Of a DNA stretch of 64,000 bases, positions 1 through 12,790 are shown piece by piece. The notes beneath the pieces are model-generated. The model had not been told where the DNA came from and made no database searches. It was given only the letters and a program-made list of their open reading frames with translations. This stretch comes from Ursus arctos (Eukaryota; Chordata; Mammalia; Carnivora; Ursidae), in NCBI RefSeq assembly GCF_023065955.2, contig NW_026622874.1, positions 30,393,772 through 30,457,771 of the forward strand. The letters run 5' to 3'. How positions within the stretch are numbered: the stretch's first letter is position 1; every line of letters starts with the position of its first letter. The position numbers and the translations under genes are program-made.

Positions 1-316
1 CCCAGGATTCTCTCCTGGGTGTGACCATGTGATGTTGGAGTCAGACCTGGCTAAAATTCTAGGTTCATTTACCATGAGGCACTGGTTGCCCATCTGTAAA
101 AGAAAGCTGGTTGCCAGGACTGTCCTCAGGGAGTCATGTAGTTCTAAACGAGATCACGATGCCCCACACCTGACACAGGGCCTGGCTCACAGTGGGGACT
201 CAGTGAGTTCCGCCAGCTCACTCCCGGGGCATCACTGAACCCCTCCTCCTCTGAACCCCCACGGGACCTAAAGCCACTGTCTGCATTTACCACTCACTTG
301 CAGGTTGTGTTGTTTC

Positions 317-520
317 TTCCTTTCTTTTTTTTTTTTTTAAGATTTTATTTATTTATTTGACAGAGGGACAGCCAGCGAGAGAGGGAACACAGCAGGGGAG
401 TAGGAGAGGAAGAAGCAGGCTCCCAGCGGAGGAGCCCGATGTGGGACTCGATCCTGGAACGCCAGGATCACGCCCTGAGCCGAAGGCAGACGCTTAATGA
501 CTGCGCTACCCAGGCGCCCC
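317..520 (-). mobile_element. SINEC SINE
   Basis: Antisense full-length copy. TSD aggttgtgttgtttc (302-316) against aggttgtattgtttc (521-535), one mismatch. Confidence 0.95.
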
Positions 521-563
521 AGGTTGTATTGTTTCATAACAAGTTTCTCAAGATTGTTAGGCA

Positions 564-770
564 TGGGACACCTGGGTAGCTCAGTTGGTTAAGCGACCAA
601 CTCTTGGTTTCAGCTCAGGTCATGATCTCAGGGTCATGAGATCGAGCCCCACCTTGGGCTCCGAACTTGGTAGGGAGTCTGCCTGAGAGTCTCTCCCTCT
701 GCCCCTCCCCCGTTTGCATGCTCTCTCCCCCTCTCTCAAATAAATAAATAAATCTTAAAAAAAAAAAAAA
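564..770 (+). mobile_element. SINEC SINE
   Basis: Sense copy, diverged head (gggacacctgggtagctc), long A tail. TSD aagattgttaggca (550-563) against aagattgttaagca (771-784). Confidence 0.95.
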
Positions 771-784
771 AAGATTGTTAAGCA

Positions 785-3700
785 CGAGAGGCAAAACTGT
801 GCCTGTAAATGTTTCTGTACCTTCCATGGGGCTGAGGTCTATAGATATTTATTGCTTTGTGTAAAAGAAGTAGAAGATGCCCTTCCAGAAGAATGGTTTG
901 GTGGGAGGACGTATTCTGTTTGTACGAGGAAATATTGTCATTCTTAGAAACTGACATTATCAACAAGTGACAATCAGCAGGCAGATCAGATCCATGGGCA
1001 AGAGATGGCTACCGGAAACACATCTGCTTAACGAAGATTGCCAAAGGCTTTGCCAATGGTGGACATATTTTGGGTGTTTTTTGGTATGATGCAATTCACA
1101 GAGAGAAATAAACATAGTGGCTTAGAGTTATGTAGAAAGGCATTAGTCTAAGCTAGATGTTACTGGAAGAAGCAACTGAAAGGTGGTCCTGGCCACTTAC
1201 CACCTAGCGACTTCCAACAGCCCTTCCAGGGGCTTCCACCATCTCCCCAGCCCTGTGAGGAACCCTCTCTTCTTAGGTCCTGCAGACTTGTGTCCCCTTC
1301 TGGTCTTGGAGCATGAGCTCTTTCTCCTTGCTTCTCCTCTTGGCTCCCTCTGTAACTTGACTCCCCCCGCCCCGAAGAGTACTCAGAATGGCAGGAAACA
1401 AAAGCCCAGGAAAAGAAGGTGAAGGCAGGTTTTGCTTCTGCCCTTCTAAGCACACTACCTTCTCCTATAGGCCTGCAAAGACAGGTGCACTAAGGGCCCC
1501 GCACCTCCTTAGACCAGGGAAGAAAAAACCATAGCAAGAGAAATGCAAAATCCAAATTAATATCCCAGTAAATTATCTTGTCTCATTAGGGAATCATAAT
1601 AGGGCTCTTGCCTGATTTCCTTCTCCCTAGGAGTCTGCGGGAGTCTTGGGATGGCGATGGGGATGTCATCATCACATGTCTGGGAGAGAACTGTCGACTT
1701 CCTTGCCCACTGTGCAGGGTTCCACAGAGTGTTCCTGATGGGGCCAGTCTTTAAAGTGGATCCTGTCTAATCTCCAGGCTCCGGATGAGATTATAACCAA
1801 CCCACTCAGAAGGGCTAATTATTTGTCTTGGTTTTCAAGATTTTTAAGCCACACCTCACAGTCTTTCTTGCTTCCCCAGTCTTGCGTTCAGTCTGTTCAG
1901 GGTCATGTACTGCTCCCAGGGGTGAGATATTCTACTTCGGTTTTCTGCTGAAAGAAGCACACCTGGCTGATCTTTCTCAGATGGCCCCTCCCTCCTCTGA
2001 AGGCCAACCCCTCTCTGTCCTCTGTGCTCAGGTTGCCTTGAGCACCCAGCTGTTTGCCCGCCTACTGCCGGCTTAGGGAGAGCTCATTTCTGATCCTGTT
2101 GTGATGGGGCAGAGTTCTGGGACCATGGAATGCTCCTTTCCCAAGAAGACCATCCCATTTGAAGGTGTGGACTGGTCACAGGCAAGGGTTTGTTTGCCAA
2201 AACCAAATAAACGTGTTTAGAAATGCTGTGGGAGACATGGTGTCAGGGGATCCTGTGCTACTGCTCTGTGTTTGCTGGAAGAACTCAGAAAAAGATAGGA
2301 TTTTATAGTTGTGCAGTTATCCACAACCCTCCCCAGCTTGGGCTAATAGGAATAGGAAAGCAAAGCCTGACCTTTTCCTTTTTCTTCTGTTCCTTTCTTT
2401 TCCTCTTTTGTTCCTGTTCTTTCCTCCTCTCTCTTTCCCTGTTCTCTTCATCCCCTTCTGTCCTTCATTATTATCTTTCTTTCTGTATCCAGTCAGCATG
2501 AATTCTCCTAGAGAAAACTGAACTTTACCTGGAATGCTGGACACCAGGAATCCAGAATGTCCCTGCTTCAGGTTGCTAGGCAGATCCCACATAGCTTTCT
2601 GGAAAAGGCTTTCATTTTTAGCCATTTATCCTTGGTTAAATGTAATCCAAACTCCGTTCTTTTAGAGATTTATTTAGCGGAGGTTTAGGGTCCAGGACCC
2701 TATTCTTTCCTTATTCCGTTTGCTCGCTGACTGGACTCAGCTCCTCAGCCAATCTCTCCATGCTGGGGACAAGAAAAACAAGAGGAGAAACCTCCAGTCT
2801 TTTTTGGGGTGGTCTTTGAGCTCATATCTATCGCAACTTTACTCTGCACTGCTTAGAAGTGTTTGAAGGTAACTGCCCACAGCCTGGGTACTGGCCAGCT
2901 TTTTCTCTAGGACATATGTTTTTGATGGCAGGGATTTGTCAGGTAGCATTTTAAAAAGATCCCATACGTTGATGACACCAACTTCTTCGGTTACCTATGA
3001 TCTAGGGTGGTTGAGGCAAAGATCTTAGAATTAAGGACTGGAAAAACCAGTTCTAGACTTTGTCCTTTAATCATTTTGGATTTTAGTTCCTGTCTTTACA
3101 AGGAGGGAACATGAGCCTATCTTAACTAAGGTCCAGGGATGAAGAGGACTCATGGAGATGGTTAGTATCCAAGTTCCTTGTAGTAGTTTACATTATGTTT
3201 CTTCACACACCCTCCTCGTGATAAGTGATACCAATAACGATTGGTGACGTTCTACGTCACCCAGAATCTCTGCTGGCTGTCTGCAGTCTTACTGTCAGAT
3301 CGCTTGCTTGGTGATCCGTCTGCTCATCTCAGCTCCGTGACGTGGCTTAGGGTGTGTGCGCGTGCATGCGCGTGCCTGCATGTGGCTTGGCTGTGTTGGA
3401 AAAACGAAGGCAGAGAGCTGGTCTCCTGCTAAGTTAGTACAGTGTCGAGAACCGAGGAAGAGGATGAAACCGGGGGAATGAGGAGCCCCTGCCCTTCTTC
3501 CTTTTCAGTAGTCTCCTCCAAGGAGACTTTGTGTTCTGTTTGGGGCCTGTCTCTTCTCTGATACCATCTCTACCCTGTTTTCTGCTCTCAACTTTCATCC
3601 CTTCCCTGTGCTTAGTGGTCCTGATGTCTTTGTCTGCAGACCCATGCTGGTAATGGGTGTGTGTAGGGAGATTATTATGGGCCAAAGAGGCCTTCTATTG

Positions 3701-3930
3701 CAAAGCATCCTACCTGCAGGTGAGACATGGTACCTCATCTCTCAGCTTCTCTATACCTCTTTCTGATGCTTTGTTAGGGATGTCTTGCAGAACTTCATAT
3801 TTTTTAAAGGGAGGGCCTGTGTGTTCTTTTTTAACCCCAAGATGCTATAATTATAGAGTGGATCCTTCTTGCCATCACTCTCATTGTGGTCAAAGCAATG
3901 GCAGAAGGCAGCATATATTCATGATACTGA
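785..3930. other. Unassigned single-copy-like DNA
   Basis: Apart from the polypyrimidine tract at 2370-2466 I see no gene, RNA or clear repeat. Open frames are under 105 codons and not recognisable. Some ancient repeat DNA may be too diverged to call. Confidence 0.5.
2370..2466. repeat. Polypyrimidine tract
   Basis: About 97 bases almost entirely C and T on the plus strand, made of irregular ttcctttt and ctctttcc units rather than a clean microsatellite. Confidence 0.8.
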
Positions 3931-3934
3931 ATTA

Positions 3935-4082
3935 CCCTTAGTCAATTATTATTGCATCTCCACTGTGTGGCTGGCGTGTATAAAGGTTTGAAGGTGAATA
4001 AAGCACAGACCCTACATTTAAGGAGCTACAAGTCCAATGGGAACATAGACACATAAACCCAGTATTAAAATACCGTGTGACT
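3935..4082 (-). mobile_element. L2 LINE 3' end
   Basis: Antisense L2: 'gtgtggctggcgtgtataaa', 'gaataaagcacagacccta', 'aaggagctacaagtcc' and 'aacatagacacataaac'. Confidence 0.6.
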
Positions 4083-5965
4083 GACTGGGCCAAGACGGAG
4101 TAACAGAGACTGGATTTAGCCTCCTGCCTCAAAACAAAACAAAACAAAAACAAACCAGACAAAACATACAAAACGATGCTTTCCAAGACACTGGGCATCA
4201 AGCAATGAAGGACAGTGATCTCTGAGACACAGGAAATAAAGGAGCTTAGCCCTGTGATTGCCCCAAATTATTGCCTTAGAAGAATTTCCAAGCTGTGAGT
4301 CCAAGGAGGAGGAACCCAGGCCTGAGGAGATGGAGGTGAGAGTCTGGGACAGACTAAGGCAGTCCGATTTTACAGAATAGAGTAGCAAACAGGAGAGACT
4401 GTGCAGAGAGAGAACTCAGGATATGTAGAGAGTCTCCCCTAGAGTATTCAGTAGACCACTAATCACTGCATGTGAATGAAGAAACTACCCAAGTCTAGGG
4501 AAAGAACCACCCAGATGGATTAAGAAAACAGTGCTTAGTGCTCACATGGGGCTGAGAAGAGTGCCTATTCCCACCAGGCAGACTGGATTCATAGGTACTG
4601 GGTTGTGTTCTCAGGAGGGTCCTTCCTAGTGGGGAATAATCAACTTTAGACTAAACACTACTCTAGACTTTAGACTAAACAGGTAACAAATCTCAAAAGC
4701 AAGACCTCTAACGATCAAACTGTTTCCAAGTAGCTTAACCATTTTCTTGAACAAAGCTCAAAAATATTTATAGTAATGCAAAAATAACCAGCATCCAAAG
4801 AGGTCAAATTCACAAAGACTGACATTCAGTAAAATATTACCAGTTACACAAAAAAGGAGGAAAATATAATGCATGATGAAGGAGAAAAATCGACCTATCA
4901 AAACTAACCCAGATGTTAGAATTACTTCTAAGAAAGAAATTAAATTAGTAATTATAACTCTATTCCATATGTTCCAAAGATGAAATAGATACATGGGAGA
5001 TTTTTTTTTGGATCCAAATCAAGCTTCTAGAGATGAAAAGAATAATATCTGAGGTTAAACAAATGCACTGGATAGGATTAATGGTAGAAGTAGACACTGG
5101 ACATTGCAGAAGGAAAGATTAATGGACTTGAAAACATAGCAATAAAAGCTACCCAAAATGAAACTCCGAGAAAGTAAAGAATTTTGAAAAAATGAACAGA
5201 GCATCAGTGAACTATGGCACATCTTCAAGGAGCTGATATACCTGTAATTGGAGTCCTTGAGAGAGAGGAGGGAACAGAAACAATATTTGAAGAAATAACG
5301 TCTGAAAAAATTCCGAACTTGATAAAAACTGAATTTGCCAATCCAAGATCCCAGCAAACCCCCAGCACAAGAAACATGGGGGGGACCAAAAAGGCTCTCA
5401 CAAAGGCACACCATAATCAAACTGTTCAAAACCAGTGATACGAAGAAAATCTTTCAAGCAACATGTTCTATACTGAGGAATAAAAATACCAGACTTCTCA
5501 CCGGAAATGATGCAAACAAAAGACAATGGAGCACCATCGTTAAAGTACTGAAAAACAGAAAGGAAGAAAGAAACTCCGTCCACCTAAAATTCTATATCCA
5601 ACAAAATATTTATTTATTTATTTGTTTGTTTGTTTATTTATTTATTTTTTGTTATGTTACGTTAGTCACCATACAGTACTTCGTTAGTTTTTGATATAGT
5701 GTTCCATGACTCATTGTTTGCATATAACACCCAGTGCTCATTGCAATATGTGCCCTCCTTAGTACCCATCACCAGGCACAACCATCTTTCAAAAATAAAA
5801 GTAAAATGAAGACATTTCAGACATACAAGATCTAAAAATATTTATTACCAATAAACCAGCACTATAAAAAAATGTACACAGAGGCCCTTCAGACAAAAAA
5901 GAAAATGGTACTGGGAGGAAGTATGGATCTACATAAAGAATAGAAAGCACCAGAAATGGTTGCCT
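4083..5965 (+). mobile_element. HAL1 (half-L1) element, nearly full length
   Basis: Starts in the 'aagacggagtaacagagact' region, has 'gaagaatttccaagctgtga', then the ORF1-like stretch 'attggagtccttgagagaga', 'caaggcacacc' and 'aattctatatcc', and ends with the 'ggcccttcagacaaaaaag' tail block. HAL1 encodes only an ORF1-like protein. Stops and indels destroy the frame here; the longest surviving piece is about 75 codons at 5214-5438. An L1 3' end interrupts it at 5609-5786. Confidence 0.75.
5609..5786 (-). mobile_element. Carnivore L1 3' end inserted in HAL1
   Basis: Starts with the T-rich complement of the tail, (attt)n and (gttt)n, then 'gttatgttacgttagtcacc', 'ataacacccagtgctcatt' and 'gtacccatcaccaggc', the antisense of carnivore L1 3' ends. 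HAL1 'atatccaacaaaat' lies to the left and 'ctttcaaaaataaaagt' to the right. Confidence 0.8.
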
Positions 5966-6240
5966 CTCTGCCTGAACTTTCTTTTCTTCTTTTGCTGACT
6001 TACTTCTACCCGTCTTTCAAGACTCATCTCAGATGACCGCCATCTTTCCCCAACCTCCACGGCTGGAGTCTGTGTCCCTCCCAGGACACTCTGTGGTGAG
6101 CCCTTACCCGGCATTCATCAGTAGGTATTGTAATGGCCTGTTCACGTACCTAGCTCCTCCAGGAACTTACGAGCTCCTTGAAGGCTGAGACTATGTGCTG
6201 ATAACTGGAAGTCAGTGACCAACAGATGCTTATTGGGCGG
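5966..6240 (+). mobile_element. L2 LINE 3' end
   Basis: Sense L2: 'tctttcaagactcatctcag', 'cttacgagctccttgaagg' and 'ccaacagatgcttattggg'. It lies directly after the HAL1 end. Confidence 0.65.
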
Positions 6241-8039
6241 ATCAGAATTCTGAACTAAGACATGGTAGTGGTAGTAAGACGGAAAGGGCTCTGTCGCTCT
6301 GTCTGGACACAGTTCTGAGCAAAAACCAGTAAGACATTGTTGGTGACCAAGCAGTAGTGAAATCCACTTCTTTGTTTCCCAAGACATTAGTCCTTTGTGG
6401 GACCCCTTTTTGTCGTATCCAGGTTCAACATATATTATTATTTACTTAACATTATTTTTAAATCGACTCATACATTTTTATGTAACTCACTGTATTTTTG
6501 AAAGAAAGAATACATTGTAGCCAGTGCTGGGATGGAGGCATGAATAGGGGAGCCATTATTGGGGGTGGTGAGCCTCTGTGAGCCCAGGAAGACTTTGCTA
6601 TTGTTTGCATGAGTGGGTGACTGAAAGAAGGAATGAGGTGTCATTTGAGCATTTCTAAAAGAAGGAATAAGCAAATCCTTAAGCAGAAAAATGGAGAAAG
6701 GCTGCACCTTGCCGAGGGCGCTGCGTCTGCAGAAACGGTGAGCCCGGTTTGCAGATGAATTTTAGGCATTCGGGGAATGGTGAGGGATGAGGGCTGAGGG
6801 CAGGGGTTTATGATGAGAGTTTATTTTGGGCCTCAAGCTGGCCCCTGGAAAAATTAAGCTCACTCACAATAGGCCACTGACTGACCTCTTCCCATCTGCC
6901 TAGCATCTCCTCTGGAAGGGGTGGAAGACATCTGAAAACGGCCTTAAGTCTCAGCTCAGAGCCTGTGATGTGAACGGGCATGAGCGCATGGCTGAGAGCA
7001 GGGCAGCTGGTGAACGGACCTCCAGCAGCTCTTCCAAGCACAGTGTGGGTGGGGGAGAGCTTACCTCCCTGAGGCTGGCCAGCCAGGCCTGCGGAGTGGG
7101 GACAGGGGTGGAGGGTGGCAGGCAGGTGTCCTGGCTGCTGCTCTTCCTCACCCATAGTGGGAGTACCCCTGAGGTGGAGGAGAGAACAGTTCGGGGTCTG
7201 AAGGCAGGTCTGGGTTTGAGGGCCTAGGTCATGACTTACAAGTCGTATGCCCTTGACAAAGACACTTCCTCTCTCTGAACTGTGCCTTCTTCATCTATAC
7301 AGTAGAGCCAGAAAGAACTTTTCTACCTACCTTGGCATTCTCAAGGCTCACAAGGTAGGAGATGCTTTGTAAACCCTCAGATGCTGTGCAGGTGCTAACT
7401 GTTCGTGTGGGGAAGAGAAGCCCTCTCACGTGGCTTTTGAGAAGGAGCCTGCGTTTGGTGTAGATACATGTTATTGGACTTGCTGTTGGAACCGAGGATG
7501 GCCATGCGCGGTCCTTGCGAGGAGTTAGAGTGGGGCTTATCGAGGGCTTTTTCCTTTTCAAAGGCTAATGGCCCTGGCTCTGTTCCTGCCAGTGCCTGTG
7601 GGTGCAACAATTCCTCTGCCCTCTCTTTATTGCTCTTAGTTCTTTTTCTGTCCCTCCCTCGCCCTTGATCTGACATGGGCATCCAGGGGTATGGCTTAGA
7701 GCTGTCAGTGGCTGCAGAGCTCAAGAGGCTGATGAATCACTGTCCAGAGCTTGGGCTGGGAGGAGGAGGCTCCCATCAGACCGTGTCTAACCCAGGCCCT
7801 TGGTTTAACCATCCACGTTTAATCCTTTGATGCCCCTTGTTCGGCAGCCATTTGTCAGGGCCATACATTCCTCTTGACCCTCTTGCATTCCAGACCCCGT
7901 ACTAGGTTCTGACAATTTCTTTTCCTCAGTAGGCCAGCCTCTACCAAACTTGCTTGGAATTGTTGAAACTGGGCTGCTCAAGACAGACCATCATAAGCCT
8001 GTGATTTGGATAGCTCTTTTCTGTGTGTACATATATATG
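6241..8039. other. Unassigned DNA around a MIR-like copy
   Basis: Moderately GC-rich between about 6900 and 7200. Only the MIR-like copy at 7190-7390 is recognised. Overlapping frames of 85-115 codons near 6800-7230 look like chance in GC-rich DNA. Confidence 0.45.
7190..7390 (+). mobile_element. MIR-like SINE
   Basis: 'ggtctgggtttgagggcc', 'tgcccttgacaaagacactt', 'cctctctctgaactgtgcc' and 'ttcatctatacagtagagc' follow the sense MIR order. Confidence 0.6.
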
Positions 8040-8430
8040 TATTATAAAGGCTTTCGCATGGCCCTCCTTAATGCTCTAAACAACACTACGCAGTGTGCAG
8101 TATAATTTTTTTAAAGACTTTATTTTTTTATTTGACAGAGAGAGCACAAGCAGGGGGAGTGGCAGGCAGAGGGAGAGGGAGAAGCAGGCTCCCCACAGAG
8201 CAGAGAGCCCCATGCGGGACTCGATCCTAGGACCTTGGGATCATGACCTGGGCCGAAGGCAGACGCTTAACCGACTGAGCCACCCAGTGCCCGGTATGCA
8301 ATATAATTTCTGTGCCCTTGAAGTCAGGCTGGCTGGGATGAAAAGAGATGAAGCAGCTTGTTCAAGGTAGCACAGCTGGTAAGTGGTGGACTCGGGATTC
8401 GAACCTAGCTTCTGTTTCTAGAATCCCAGT
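8040..8430 (-). mobile_element. MIR SINE, split by a SINEC
   Basis: Antisense MIR. Left part 'cctccttaatgctctaaaca'; right part 'agcagcttgttcaaggtag', 'cacagctggtaagtggtgga' and 'gggattcgaacctagc'. The middle is occupied by the SINE at 8109-8292. Confidence 0.8.
8109..8292 (-). mobile_element. SINEC SINE in MIR
   Basis: Antisense copy. Decayed 17-bp TSD: agtgtgcagtataattt (8092-8108) against ggtatgcaatataattt (8293-8309). Confidence 0.93.
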
Positions 8431-9454
8431 GCCATCCAGCACGGGACATGAAGCCCGTTGTGTCTTGTGCATGAGGAAGGCCAAACATTTGTAGGATGTG
8501 TGGTTTCTGTGACTCCAGCGCCGACAGTGGGTTGTAGAGAAACTCCTTTGCTCCCAGATCTGGTGTGGTCCCTCCAGAGATCCGGTGCCAACTTGCCCGA
8601 GGCAGGACGATGATGATGTGAGCCTCACACACACTGTCCAGGAAGGAAGAGCTTTTCTTTATTGGAAGCAAATCCCCGATGGCGCCCTGTGTCTTCAGGA
8701 GCACGGATTCACTTCTCTAAGGGTGGGAGCCTACCGCCTCTGTCTGAATTCATTTAAATTCATTTCTCTGAAAAGACCTCCCATTGAAGGTTTTTCTAAA
8801 TGCTCCCTCTCCCTAACTTCATACCTAAGCGCTTGTTTCTGGTCTATTAGATTTGTAATTTAGGAAGAAAATTAGGTGACTGCATTTTTTAGGGCAGGAT
8901 TTATTGATTTTAACCCCACCATTGCTACTGGAGCTTATGACTTACTCTTCCCGAAACGCGTTCCTATGCGTTCCTGCTCAATGCCGGTGGCTGTGAGCTT
9001 CACAGACTTTTTTCACAGTTCTGTGTTTTATGGGGTATTAATGACTCCATTTTGCAGAGTGATAATGTGGTGATGTTTTTGCTTTTCAGGGCTGAAAAGG
9101 TTTAGAGATTCTGCCTGGTGTGGCTTCTCATTAGAATGGAGTTTAGATGCAAGCATTGATTTCTTCTTTCCAAGCAAAGGGAAACACCTCAGCAGCCTTC
9201 CAGCAAGCATGTTCCGCCTGAAATGGGAATGATTTTTCCCTCCTACTCCTCATCCTTCTTATGTTTGTATTTTCTTCCTTCTCGCGACGGCTCACAAGTA
9301 CACCGAAAACTTCTCTGACTCATACCATGGGAGCCGGCAAGTTCCTCTTCTAATCTTGAATGTTCCGTGCTTAGCAATAACAGAGGGGCCAGCGGGGTTG
9401 CCATTTCAGCCTGTTCATCATCTGCAGGCGTGGGTCGGAGCGCTTGAGATTCTT
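8431..9454. other. Unassigned DNA
   Basis: No recognisable repeat or exon. Open frames of 60-99 codons on both strands overlap each other without conserved-domain features. Confidence 0.45.
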
Positions 9455-9596
9455 GAGGGCTTTTTTTTTTTTTGGCTTTTTAAGTTTTTAGTTTAATTCT
9501 GGTTCGTTAACATACAGTGTTATATTAGTTTCAGGTATACAACGTAGTGGTTCACCATTTCCAGCCACCATCCGGTGCTCATCGTGACAGGTGCAC
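9455..9596 (-). mobile_element. Carnivore L1 3' UTR fragment
   Basis: T run then 'tggttcgttaacatacagtg', 'atattagtttcaggtataca' and 'catccggtgctcatcgtgac'. Possible short TSD: cttgagggct near 9452 and cttgggggct near 9598. Confidence 0.8.
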
Positions 9597-10057
9597 TCCT
9601 TGGGGGCTATTTTTGATCTTGAGATCTGGGGAATGAGGTGAGAAGTGTTCGTGGGTGGTGGGGGGAGGTGATTCCTTCAGGAGCTAACTTTCTCTGAATC
9701 TGTCCTGATTTCTCCTCCCTTGATTGGAATTTAACGTCTTTCTCTTATACCCACATGAGAGTCCCTATTTTCTAGAAATGTTACTTACCTGCTTGATGTG
9801 TGCACCTGTGACTACACATGTCTGTGAAACCTAGCTCTGTTAGGCACCTTTTTAAAAAAACAATATTTAAAGGGGTTCTTTTAGCTGTAGGCTTCGTGAA
9901 ATCCAAAGATGACCAATACATAGAAATTATTTAGTTCAGTATTGAATTCATACATCAGACATATAATCAGGAAGATAATAAAGCGACTTCATTATTCATT
10001 TAATTAATTTCTGTGCATTTGTATGTTTGGCTTATATTGTCAGTGACAGGAGAAAAG

Positions 10058-10235
10058 GGGTCATTCATTCATTCATTCATTCTTTTGGTACCATTTGTGT
10101 TCTAGGTAACTCTTTTTTTGGGAATACAGTGATGAGTAAGATAGACGAGGCCCCTGCCATCTTGGAGCTTTGGTCTAGTGGAGGAAATAGACAATTAATT
10201 AAGGAGTCACTAGTCCCCATGGTAGGGGCTATGAG
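10058..10235 (-). mobile_element. L2 LINE 3' end
   Basis: (attc)n tail, then 'ggaatacagtgatgagtaag', 'gaggcccctgccatcttgg' and 'tctagtggaggaaatagac', antisense L2. Confidence 0.75.
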
Positions 10236-11739
10236 TGCCCAAGCTGTGGCTATCTTTTATATATTCCTCAGAAGGTAATACAGCGATACACACATAGGAG
10301 TTGTTTAGCTTTTGCGGAAGAGAAGGATTGAAGAATTTGTATGAAATCGTGCAGTGAGAAAATAGGAGCAGATGGAGGGAGGAAATTTTGGGTGGTAGTG
10401 GGTGAATGCTGGAAAGTTGTCAGTGCTGTTGCTGATGGAGCGGGTGGGCCCTGATGCAGGTGTGGGAAATGGGGCATCACGTGCCCTGCTAACTAAAGAC
10501 TTCCACAGCTGCTCAGGATGCAGGTTCATTCCTTCCCACTGGGAGCTGTGTCGCCTCAGAGCCATTTTCCGGGCTGATTTATGCACCAGGGAGGCTCCCC
10601 ATGGGCTGCACTCCTGACCTGCTTCAGACTCTGCAGCCCCATCCTCTGCCCCTCCCCTTGCCCCTACTCCTGCTCCCCTCTTCTCCACACACATGACTAG
10701 ATCAATATACCTTTAATTAGGGATCCTTCTAAATTTCTAGAAGCAGCTTTGTCCCTCCAATAGCAAATGGTGCTTTCCGAAAGCAAGTCGTTTATCCTGA
10801 CTGGTGAACGGTGGAAATCAGGCTTGGTGGTGGTGGTGCTTTTTTTTTTTTTTTTTTAATTCAGGGGGAAAACTACACCTTAAGTTGACTTAGATTTTCT
10901 CCAAGAAAGAAAAATCACCAAATTACCTGGGAGCAAGTTAACTCAGGCTGAGAGCTAAGGTTAAATGCTGGGGAAGGAGAGGTGGAGAGGGCAGGCTGAA
11001 GCACTTAATCCATTTTGAGTTGATTTTTGCTGTGACTCGCCAAAGGCAGAGCAAATTAGGCCTGCATTTGGCCATGGACTTAGACGGGTATGATGGTGCT
11101 AAGTGACACTAAGGACACCAAGGGATTCCATGAGAAAACTAGATGTCCTTCCCAGTCCCATATGGAGCTGGGTACTTTGGGCTCCTTGTTGCTTTAGCGC
11201 TTCTTGAAAGAATAGGGTTACCCTCTTTAATTTGCGGGCATTAAATGCTGCTGCATTTTTATGGCTCTTGAGAGCAGCCCATAAAACCAAAGGCTCCATG
11301 GAGAAGGAGGAACCTTAGGGGACCTCTGTACCTGTGGGGAGAAGAGCAATGAAAAGATTTCTGTTTTTCTCATAGTCCCCGTTACCCCTGGCCATTTCAC
11401 TGTAGTTTCAGGAAGCATATCATGGTCCATCCCCATCGATGGAGGAGTGAAGAATTGAATCCTAGGGAAATGGGCAGAAACACTTTTCCTCCTGGGGTAA
11501 ACAACCAGATTCCAGGGAGTGTCTGTCAAATGAAAAGGGAAGATGGGGGAAGAATAGGTTTAGGGTGGGGGCGGGGAGGGGAGAGACCGATGAGAGGTTC
11601 AGTTTTGGATTTGTTAAATTTGAGATGCGAAACAGAGATGTTTCCAGTGTTAACCTGATCTACCAATCCCTACCTCTGTGTTGACTTCTACTTTAATACA
11701 GATGTTTAATACATTTTAGCCAGTAGGTCAGTTTTCTTC
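10236..11739. other. Unassigned DNA
   Basis: Contains a T run at 10842-10858 after a (tgg)n stretch, and purine-rich DNA at 11540-11590. A 129-codon minus-strand frame (10305-10694) is unrecognised and begins in the L2-flanking region. Confidence 0.45.
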
Positions 11740-12120
11740 TTTGCTCTTCTTTTAAAAAATTATCTTAATTCTTCATATACTGTTATTCTTGCATTGAAAT
11801 TTTAAAATTTGTTGAAGTGCACTAAAAACTCTTGGGAATTTGATTGGAATCACCTTTATAGCCATTTGGGAAGAATTAATATTTTAATAATGTTCAGTCT
11901 TATCATACTTAATGATTTATTTCTCCATTTATTCAAGCATTTAAAAAATTTCTTTTGATATAGGTTGGGTAAATTTCTCCATTAATGTTCTGTACATTTT
12001 TGTTAAGTTTATTCCTAGATGTTTTCTACTGTTTGTTTCCATCATAGTCTCTCTCCCTCTTTTTTTTTTTTTAGTGAAGTTTTCTAATTGATTATGGCTC
12101 GTGAATAATGTTGTTGGTTT
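11740..12120 (-). mobile_element. L1 ORF2 antisense fragment, part 1 of a nested block
   Basis: 'ttgggaatttgattggaatc', 'gccatttgggaagaattaat' and 'agtttattcctagatgtttt' are antisense L1 ORF2. The element continues after two inserts, at 12237 and 12540. Confidence 0.75.
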
Positions 12121-12236
12121 TTAAAATTTTTAATTCCAATATAGTTAACATATAGTGTTATATTTTTAGGTGTACAATATAGTGATTCAGCACTTCATAT
12201 ATTACTTATCAGCGATGAGTGTACTCTTAATCCCCT
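12121..12236 (-). mobile_element. Carnivore L1 3' UTR insert within L1
   Basis: 'aattccaatatagttaacat', 'ggtgtacaatatagtgattc' and 'atcagcgatgagtgtactct' form the antisense carnivore L1 3' UTR block also present at 9455 and 40680. Confidence 0.7.
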
Positions 12237-12311
12237 ATTGATTTTTGCTTCCAGATTTTATATCCAGCAACCTTCCTGAACTCTCCTACCAGTTCTATTA
12301 GTTTTCTCTGA
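12237..12311 (-). mobile_element. L1 ORF2 antisense, part 2
   Basis: 'gattttatatccagcaacct' and 'accagttctattagttttct' continue the same old L1 on to the SINE insertion. Confidence 0.6.
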
Positions 12312-12323
12312 TGATTCTTTTTT

Positions 12324-12538
12324 CTTTTCTTTTCTTTTTTTTTTTTTTTAAAGATTTTATTTATTTATTTGACAGAGATAGAGACAGCCAGCGAGAGAGG
12401 GAACACAAGCAGAGGGAGTAGGAGAGGAAGAAGCAGGCTCATAGCGGAGGAGCCTGATGTGGGGCTCGATCCCGGAACGCCGGGATCACGCCCTGAGCCG
12501 AAGGCAGATGCTTAACCGCTGTGCCACCGAGGCGCCCC
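12324..12538 (-). mobile_element. SINEC SINE in L1
   Basis: Antisense full-length copy from a T-rich start to ggcgcccc. Short TSD tgattctttttt (12312-12323) against tgattcttttta after the head. Confidence 0.92.
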
Positions 12539-12790
12539 TGATTCTTTTTAATTTTCTACATAGGTAAATATATAACTCACACCTACAATTTTAATTCTTA
12601 TTTTTTAATCATTATCACTCCTTGTTCTTAGTGAATTTTTTGAGCATTCAGCATAACAATCAGTAATAGTAGTCATAGTAGGCTTGTTTTCTTTGTTCTT
12701 GACTTTAAAGGGAAAGCTTTTGAAGTTTCACCACTGAGAATTAATGTTGACTCTTGGTTTCTGATAGATGCTCTTTATAGGTTAAACCAG
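12539..12790 (-). mobile_element. L1 ORF2 antisense, part 3
   Basis: AT-rich antisense L1: 'tcactccttgttcttagtg', 'ttgttcttgactttaaagg' and 'tgactcttggtttctgatag'. It resumes directly after the SINE. Confidence 0.6.

Noticed and set aside
4758..5429. Antisense hydrophobic frames that look membrane-like
   Set aside because: They are antisense translations of A-rich HAL1 DNA, which gives F/L/S/Y-rich peptides.
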